Shown: positions 57,560 through 64,000 of the stretch, one piece after another
Numbering within the stretch: the first letter of the stretch is position 1
How the letters are laid out: each line of letters begins with the position of its first letter
Origin: Lota lota
Lineage: Eukaryota; Chordata; Actinopteri; Gadiformes; Lotidae
Direction of reading: 5' to 3'
DNA: 64,000 nt
Assembly (NCBI GenBank): GCA_026745465.1
Contig: JACYXH010000522.1
Location: 3,098,866-3,162,865, forward strand
Notes under the pieces: model-generated
Database searches by the model: none
Told to the model about the DNA's origin: nothing
Seen by the model: only the letters and a program-made list of their open reading frames with translations
Made by a program: the position numbers and the translations under genes

Positions 57560-58855
57560 TCAGCAACGCACTGGGAGTCCATAGAGCGCTCTCCACAGCA
57601 TCAGCATCTGTTTGGGCGTCCGCTTGTGAACCAGCAGCACCGACTTGTATGAGCAAGGTTTAGTCCTCTGGTACCGCGGCAGGTCAAAGGTGAAGAATCC
57701 GGGGTGATGGCTGGGGGACAGGCCCAGGCGGTTCAGACACATCCCCAGGTAGACGTCGTCAATGGGAAACATCGGCACGAGCTTAGACACCTCACTCAGA
57801 CGCTTCACAAGTGAGCCGGAGTAGACCACGCCCCCTCCGCCGGCGTAGGGCGGATACACTCCACTGTAGAAGCTCTCGGGGATGTAGTACTTTGTGTTGG
57901 GCTCGCGGTTGGGCCTAGCGTTGTAGATGACTTCCCCTACGAACAGGTCCAAGGACAGGTCGCTGTCGTTCCTCTGACTGCGCCAGATGAGGTGCTCGTC
58001 CAGGCGATTCTGCAGGTACTCCAGGAGCCTGTTGGTCCGAACCAGCACGTCGTCGTCGCCCTTGAAGACGAAAGTGGCGGTGGGGCAGTGCTCATGGAAC
58101 CAGTCCCAGAACAGGAGGTCCTTCATGGTGAGGTTGAAGAAGGTGTCCCTGAAGTTCCACTGGAGGATGTCCGCATGCTGCTGGTTCTCCAGCTCCAGGA
58201 GTCGCCCCAGGTCCGGGTGTGGTCCGTTGCCGGCATCCTGTCGGCCCAGCAGGAAGACGGTTCGCACCTCCCAGACCCCCCTGCCCTGCGGGCCAGTGAC
58301 ACGCCCGCTGCGGCCCCATGTCTCGCGGATCGCCTGGCGGTTCTCAAAGTTCCCCACCTGGGACTTGATGGCAATGAGGAGCGCGGGGGAGTTGGGTTTC
58401 AGAGTGCCATTGGGGCCGCAGGTGTCCGGCTGGTTGATGATGAGGGGGTACTGCCGCCGGTGCATGGATGCCACGAACGCCCTCATCTGCTCTGGGAAGT
58501 CGGCCAGGCTGTCCTGCGGTAGGCCCGCCCAGCAGTCCCTCTCCGTGCCATTGGTGCCCCGGCGTGTTGCGTTCACGTTGAGGATGGGGTTGTGGTGACG
58601 ATCCAAGGCGTGTTGCAGGCGGTTCCACAGGGCCCCATCAACCAGCTGTAGGTTCCAGAAGGGCTGGAGGGGCAAGGGGGACCAGGGGCCTGGGTCGGAG
58701 GCCCCCGGGGCCACGTAGCGATGGGAGATCTTGGGCGGGGTGTATGAGAGGGTGACGAAGATGGACACCAGGATGTAGATGATGAGGTGGCCGGTCATCA
58801 TGCAGGGCAGCAGACACATGCACAGCAGCTTCCCATTGCAGCGGCCGCGCGCCAT
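57560..58855 (-). CDS. beta-1,3-N-acetylglucosaminyltransferase of the B3GNT2 group
   Basis: One coding exon, 431 residues, type II Golgi membrane protein. Span at about residues 20-40 ('MTGHLIIYILVSIFVTL'). The stem has 'FWNLQLVDGALWNRLQHALD' and HNPIL as in B3GNT2. Galactosyltransferase-31 domain: 'NRQAIRETWGRSG' (about 172-184), 'DILQWNFRDTFFNLTMKDLL' (about 229-248), metal-binding DDD at 267-269 in FKGDDDV, 'YYIPESFYSGVYPPYAGGGG' (about 323-342) and PIDDVYLGM (364-372). It transfers GlcNAc to galactose to extend poly-N-acetyllactosamine chains. A 10-residue insert follows the DDD blade (HLIWRSQRND). Start: the open frame continues upstream into a (CA)n-encoded run, but TGCCAG|GGTATGGCG is an acceptor, so the coding sequence begins at 58855 and a 5' UTR exon lies upstream. 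May be b3gnt2b or a b3gnt2-like paralog. Confidence 0.87.
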   Translation of the reverse strand: MARGRCNGKLLCMCLLPCMMTGHLIIYILVSIFVTLSYTPPKISHRYVAPGASDPGPWSPLPLQPFWNLQLVDGALWNRLQHALDRHHNPILNVNATRRGTNGTERDCWAGLPQDSLADFPEQMRAFVASMHRRQYPLIINQPDTCGPNGTLKPNSPALLIAIKSQVGNFENRQAIRETWGRSGRVTGPQGRGVWEVRTVFLLGRQDAGNGPHPDLGRLLELENQQHADILQWNFRDTFFNLTMKDLLFWDWFHEHCPTATFVFKGDDDVLVRTNRLLEYLQNRLDEHLIWRSQRNDSDLSLDLFVGEVIYNARPNREPNTKYYIPESFYSGVYPPYAGGGGVVYSGSLVKRLSEVSKLVPMFPIDDVYLGMCLNRLGLSPSHHPGFFTFDLPRYQRTKPCSYKSVLLVHKRTPKQMLMLWRALYGLPVRC

Positions 58856-58862
58856 ACCCTGG

Positions 58863-58866
<4 letters not shown>

Positions 58867-58902
<36 letters not shown>
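58867..58902. repeat. (CA)n microsatellite forming the polypyrimidine tract of the B3GNT2-like acceptor
   Basis: On the gene's strand it is (TG)n ending TATGCCAG, immediately before the coding exon. Confidence 0.9.
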
Positions 58903-58918
58903 CACATTTCTTTCTCAA

Positions 58919-60395
58919 TGTAATCTGTTAGATATATTAACTTTTTCGCCCTATATCTCCATCCCTTGAAGATAATAAAGACAATGTCACAGGTCAGACT
59001 GTCAGCTAACATGTCAGATAAATACAGCATGGTCAAACTGTCAGCTAACATGTAAGATAAATAAAGATGTGTTTATGTAAGGGGGTTGGGTATGTGTGTC
59101 TGTAGGGGCTCTGAGCTGTGTGTTCGTCTCCTTGGTAACGTCCACCGGGACTCGTTATGCACGGGTCCACAGACGCCCTTTGAGACACAATAATGACAAA
59201 TGTGAAAGGAATAAACCACGACGGGTATCCCATTATTCAAAGATAGTGTACGATGGGGTGGTGACAAGGGCGAATCTAGGACCTGACCTTTTGGGGAGCT
59301 TAGCACCAAATAAGATTTACATTTGGTTACATCTGCAATGGTTTATTATGTAGTATACTGGCTATCCAGGATGAATTCATGGGTTGATGAATTCAAAGGG
59401 TTAGGCTTTAACATCCATGTGTGTATATGTTCTAAGATGATTTGCAGATTGGTCTTTTGACTCTTTCCAGACATTAGCCCCCGTAACCGATGAATGAAGC
59501 TTAAATAAAAGCACATTTTTAGAACAAAACATTTTCAGAGGCTCTGAGATTTACAGTGGGGCTTCAGTAAATAGGGTTTGTTCCAATTATACCTGTTACC
59601 AACAATGATTCGATATTATTACGTTCATGTCTAACTATATTGGTGTTTTTGATCGCCTTAAATCAGAATACATTGACATATTCCTCCGCGGTGCAGTGAG
59701 TGTATTGCTGTTGCGTTGTCAATGGATGTGGTCGATAGTTCTATTTGGCGTTGTTGTTAATGTTGGATGTGCAGCGCGTTTATATGAAAGTAGCGGTGTC
59801 CCGAGCATGACAAATGATACACACCCGTGGAACATCATTGAACAGTCGGGATCAAGTAGCCTATTTAAACATGCTGTGGTAGGCTTTACATTTATATTTC
59901 CAATGCATTTATCGATGCGCCAGACTCTTTACGTGTGTATTTATTTAGCGAAAGTAAGAACAACTCGTCCCACATATTGTCATATGAAGGTGTTGCACAT
60001 TTGACAAGCAGTGATTTGGAAACACTTTCCATTAAACTATATATAAAGGATAGGCCTGGATACAATAATGTATAGCCGCATATATGGCTACTGTACGACA
60101 CAAAAGCAGTGCACATTTTAAAATAAACAATCAGATTGTAAAACTCACCCACGTTTCAGAGCTGTATTTCTCCTTATTTCCTTTCCTTTAACCCTATATT
60201 GTGAATTAATATGTTACCTGTATTTATATGTATTCCTATATTCCTCACTTCTTTCCTTCTAACCCTACGTATGATAAATCATCGATCTGTTATCTATATA
60301 GGCCAATAACACATCGTAAATCTGTTAATACGTCCTCCACTGCGATAATTACCGAAGAATAGTTCCCAGTCCTCGCCACCTCAGGTAATCTAGCC

Positions 60396-60468
<73 letters not shown>

Positions 60469-61010
60469 GCACGTGCCGCGCGCGCACACAACACACACAC
60501 AATGTAGTGAGGTAATTTGCATACCAGGATATAGGTTGATTTATATAGGCCTATCTACAAAATATTAAACTTATTTCGTACTGCATGGTATTGTTTCATA
60601 ACATTATATCCCCTCCTCCCCTTTTCTTTCTCCCCTCTTCTCTTTTGTCTGCCGACGTTGTTATTTTCACATTGTTTAATGTTTAAAGACCATTGTATGG
60701 TTTGCCTTCTCCGTGTTTGTTTGCCCAATAATGCAAATATTACATGAGATGCAAACGCTGCCGGAGCCGTGTCAGTGTTCCTAATTTAGGCGTTATCACC
60801 TTTCACGACACCAGGGGGCAGAATGCTAAATTCACTATTGTGTTGTAGGAAAAAGGACATACAGGTGTGTAAAGTAGTTTTGTGTTCTGGATAATGCAAG
60901 AGTCTTTAGTTATCTTGAGTAAAAAGAACAATGCTAACCACATCTCTATCATAGCATTTTATTTAGTTGATCGACATAGCCTAACCTACAGCTTGATTCC
61001 TAACTAGCAA
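58919..61010. other. B3GNT2-like upstream flank
   Basis: No recognisable coding sequence. 60398-60466 is a (CA)n array. A 125-codon open frame at 59627-60004 resembles nothing I know and has no splice or coding support. Confidence 0.45.
60398..60466. repeat. (CA)n microsatellite
   Basis: About 68 bp of CA followed by CGCACG-rich sequence. Confidence 0.96.
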
Positions 61011-61018
61011 GTGGTGCT

Positions 61019-61078
61019 CACTGCAGAGCCAAATGGGTGGAGCTGGACGTCAAGCTCCACCCATTTGGCTCTGCAGTG
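61019..61078. repeat. perfect 26-bp hairpin at the L2 5' junction
   Basis: Arms 61019-61044 and 61053-61078 are exact reverse complements (CACTGCAGAGCC ... GGCTCTGCAGTG) around an 8-nt loop GGACGTCA. It lies directly before the L2 reverse-transcriptase sequence begins. Confidence 0.9.
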
Positions 61079-61511
61079 GACAGTGGACTAGGTCTCTCTG
61101 GACCTAGTCCAACCTTCCATCACCTGCCTGAATGACTACCGCCCCGTAGCACTGACCCCGATCATCACGAGGTGTTTTGAGCGGTTAGTCAGATCCCACA
61201 CATGCTCCATCCTCCCTGACACCTTAGACCCCCTTCAATTTGCATACCACCCCAACAGATCTACGGACGACGCCATCGCCCTGACACTACACACCGCCCT
61301 CTCCCATCTGGAAAAGGGATGCTGTTCATAGGCTTCTGCTCAGCATTCAACACTACTAAGCTCGTCCCCAAGCTCAGGATCCTGGGCCTTAACACCTCCC
61401 TTTGCAACTGGATCCTGGACTTCATGACGGGCAGACCCCAGGTGGTGAGAATGGGCAACCTCACCTCCTCTGCACTGACCCTAAGCACCAGAGCCCCTCA
61501 GGGCTGCGTAC

Positions 61512-62124
61512 TGTGATGGAAAATGACTCAAGGCCCCATTCCGAGGTCAGCTCGCTTAAACTAATTAGTTCTGATGTTCAAGTTGTTATGTGCACACTAT
61601 AGCGGCCTATCTGTCTTTTTTAATGTTATTTTTAACAACATTAACTATCTAACTCCCCACAGCTGCTTGTCTTCCTGTTTTCCTGCATTGTGCTCTGTTC
61701 TCATGTGAGAAACTCCTGAGCAAGCTCCTCTCCCCAATTTCGTGTCTGTTCTTGACTGCATATCCTGTCCCTAAATCATGTATGTTGCCCTGACCGTACA
61801 TTGTACATTGTTATAAATAATAAGTGGCGTCAGAGATGGTGAATTACGACCGGGTGTCCGGCCGTAACTGTGCATTGAACCCGTTATAGGTAGTACATAG
61901 CGTCATCTCGTGATTTCTCTGAGATGTTGTTTGCTCCACTCTTCAAAAAGAGCTTCCCATCTCTATTCAGTGCGCTTTTTCTCGGGAACTCTGCTCTGCG
62001 TGGAGTTGCCTTTGAAACGGTGTCTTTTATATGCTGCAGCATATGAAATAAATCAACTACGGATATCCGTTTTGTCTTAGCCTTTTATTCGAGCCAGCAC
62101 CCAGTAATTTAGTTTGCTACAACA
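61512..62124 (+). mobile_element. solo LTR inserted in the L2 copy
   Basis: 613 bp starting TGTGATGG and ending GCTACAACA, flanked on both sides by GTAC (61508-61511 and 62125-62128) as a 4-bp target duplication. Removing it and one GTAC restores the L2 reading frame across the GCVLxPLLY motif. Promoter and polyadenylation-like signals are present (TATAAATAATAAG near 61812, AATAAA near 62047). No internal region, so it arose by LTR-LTR recombination. Confidence 0.88.
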
Positions 62125-62168
62125 GTACTCAAACCCCTCCTTTACGCCATGTTCACGTATGACTGTGT

Positions 62169-62171
62169 ACG

Positions 62172-62202
<31 letters not shown>
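62169..62202. repeat. C homopolymer
   Basis: More than 30 consecutive C residues inside the L2 coding remnant; assembly length unreliable. Confidence 0.95.
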
Positions 62203-63339
62203 ATTCACATCGATGGAGCGGAAGTAGAGAGCGTCTCATGCTTCAAGTTCCTCGGTGTGTTCATCAAAAATGATCTCACCTGGTCCAGACAAGCAGACTC
62301 GGCGGTAAAAACTGCCCAAAAGCGCCTGTACTTCCTGAGGAGACTCAAGAAGTTTGGCATGTCTGCCAAAACTCTCACCAACTTCTATAGGTGCACCATT
62401 GAAAGCATCCTCTCTGGCTGCATCACTGCCTGGTTCGGCAGCTGCTCCGCTGCCAATCGCAAAGCCATCCAGAGGGTGGTATAGACAGCGGAGCGCATCA
62501 TCGGCTGCCAGCTCCCCTCCGTGAAAGGCATCTATCACACACGTTGCCTTAGAAAAGCACGGAATATTATAAAAGACCACAGCCACCCAGGCCATTGACT
62601 GTTCACACTGCTGCCGTCTGGGAGACGCTACCAAAGCATACAGGCACGCACTACCAGACTCACTAACAGTTTTTACCCCCAGGCCGTCAATCAACCAACC
62701 AGTAACACTTACCCTGTTGATCAGTGACACTTACCAGTAACACTTACCCCGTTGATCATATTGATCACATGAACACTTCCTGCACATTCAATGTCTCATA
62801 CATATGCTGCACTGGACAATTGTTTATGTGTACGTTCTCTGGAACTGTCGTCAATGTTCTTATGTTCTTGTGTTTTATTTAAATTGTATTATGTATATTA
62901 TATTATTTTTATATTATGTATATTTTATTTTATTGTGTTGCTATTCTTGCACGTTCTTTGCCATTTTATTTGTGATGCCTCCTACGTATTGTTTGCCTGT
63001 CAAGTCCATAAGAATGTGTGAAATGTTCAGAATGACAATGACGTTTTCTGCACATATGATAAAAAAAACACTTTGACAGCTGATTGGGTTTAACGCCAGC
63101 CAATCAACTCAGTCATGGTTAGGGTTATGGTAACGGGTTTACGGGTTAAGGTTATGGTTAGGTTTAGGGGTTTCAGCTGGAATTCGAACACTATGATTTA
63201 AGAAAAAAAAAAGTGTCTTGGGCTGAAAGTTCTAGGAAGGAGGGTGCGTGTAACGACCCACGGTAAATGTATGATACTGACTTAGTACTGTCGTTGTGTA
63301 TGAGCGTTATAATGAGAGACATTGTACATGAAATGCGCC

Positions 63340-64000
63340 GAACACCGTGGCGTTATACTGAGAAGCTTAACCCTCACTCGGACGCGGAGATCAACCAAAA
63401 ATAAACTGCTGCTCATACGGAGCACATCCAAATACACCGTAGCGTTATGCTATAGGTGTCCGGGAAGCCTAACTCTCGCTCGGTAGCGATCATCAAAAGC
63501 AACGGCTGTCCAGAACGAGCTCCACACAGCCACACACACCGTTGCGTTATATATACTAAGTGTTAAGTTATGTGCTCTCATCTATTATTTGTTAGAATTA
63601 TATGCTCCCATATTATATGGTTTACGACCAGAGTTCGTTTCTTGTGCACTTGTATTATAAGAAACGTTCTGGTTCAAACATGATGCGCACCTGTTTAAGA
63701 AGAAGATGAAGAAGAATGAATAATGGTGACTGATGATTTTCCAGCGCTATGTCAAAGAATAAAGTGATTGTATCCGAAAATATATCCTGTGTGATTCTTC
63801 CTTGATATGGAGAACAGAGTGGAAAACCCAACACTAAGTGTCTGGGAAGCCTAGCCCTCTCTTGGTAGCGATCATCAAAATCAACGGCTGTCCAGAACGA
63901 GCTCCGCACATCCACACACACCGTTGCGTTACACTGTAAGTGTCCGAGAAGCTAAATCCTCTCGGACGCCGTAGTCAACCGCTGCCCAGCCAGAGTTCAC
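63340..64000. repeat. dispersed duplication of a ~95-bp block (CCGTTGCGTTA ... GTGTCCGAGAAGC)
   Basis: Two long matching blocks, 63450-63545 and 63832-63928, share 'GGTAGCGATCATCAAAA' and 'CAACGGCTGTCCAGAACGAG' + 'CTCC.CAC'. Shorter related blocks (CACCG.GGCGTTA and CTCGGACGC) lie at 63343-63395 and 63915-63975. No protein is evident. The block continues to the window edge. Confidence 0.7.

Larger units (their letters stand above)
61085..63075 (+). mobile_element. L2-type LINE, reverse transcriptase portion and 3' end, split by a solo LTR
   Basis: Plus strand: '[20 protein letters not shown]' (61125), '[20 protein letters not shown]' (61215), a stop and frameshift near 61320, 'GCV' at 61503 then, beyond the LTR, 'LKPLLYAMFTYDCV' at 62125-62170 (the GCVLxPLLY motif), a C homopolymer at 62169-62202, 'FLGVFIKNDLTWSRQADSAV' and 'KTAQKRLYFLRRLKKFGMSA' (62250-62360), 'FYRCTIESILSGCITAWFGS' (62382-62442) and 'RYQSIQARTTRLTNSFYP' (62630). 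Dead: stops at 61318, 62483 and others. Confidence 0.85.

Noticed and set aside
57987-58598. 203- and 176-codon plus-strand open frames
   Set aside because: Antisense shadows of the GC-rich B3GNT2-like coding exon.
59627-60004. 125-codon plus-strand open frame
   Set aside because: No recognisable domain, no splice or promoter context, ordinary length for AT-rich intergenic DNA.
63108-63172. Telomere-like GGTTAGGGTTA sequence
   Set aside because: Degenerate GGTTA/GGGTTTA mix of about 60 bp, not (TTAGGG)n; common interstitial low-complexity sequence.

Overview
This is a vertebrate nuclear genome window, almost certainly from a teleost fish. The evidence is multi-exon genes with GT-AG introns, vertebrate-only families (PARM1, claudin, B3GNT2, NARS1), fish-type tRNA-derived SINEs, L2-type LINEs, a hAT element and very dense (CA)n and minisatellite arrays. 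The density of dinucleotide arrays recalls gadiform genomes, but that is only suggestive and I cannot name the species.

Layout. At 1.7-3.6 kb (minus strand) lie the first five coding exons of asparagine--tRNA ligase (nars1); the rest of the gene is outside the window. At 7.3-9.7 kb (minus) is a complete four-exon parm1, a mucin-like type I membrane protein. About 0.7 kb away, and divergent from it, begins the dominant gene of the window, a 41-exon giant LDL-receptor-family gene (10.39-38.34 kb, plus). Its exons join in frame into about 2,451 residues: signal peptide, 4 LDLa repeats, 2 EGF, propeller, EGF, propeller, 17 LDLa repeats, 2 EGF, propeller, EGF, propeller, 2 EGF, one membrane span and a short tail. 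This layout matches none of the common mammalian LRPs; the best candidate is the oviparous-vertebrate vitellogenin receptor lrp13. At 43.8-45 kb (plus) are the 3' exons of a small EGF-family membrane ligand. In man PARM1 lies beside BTC, so parm1 / giant receptor / EGF ligand looks like a conserved block in which mammals lack or have changed the middle gene.

Farther right are a single-exon claudin-23-like gene (49.07-49.89 kb, minus) and a beta-1,3-N-acetylglucosaminyltransferase gene of the B3GNT2 group (57.56-58.86 kb, minus). The gaps are filled by mobile elements: an unidentified TIR element inside the receptor gene, a decayed hAT transposon, two L2-type LINE copies (one split by a foldback element, the other by a solo LTR with matching 4-bp target duplication), Ty3/gypsy scraps, SINEs, several hairpins and about ten minisatellites.

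Most notable points: the receptor's second LDLa cluster grew by block duplication of a three-part module; two of its introns use GC donors; one LDLa repeat has lost its sixth cysteine at a phase-breaking splice site; and its cytoplasmic tail lacks NPxY.
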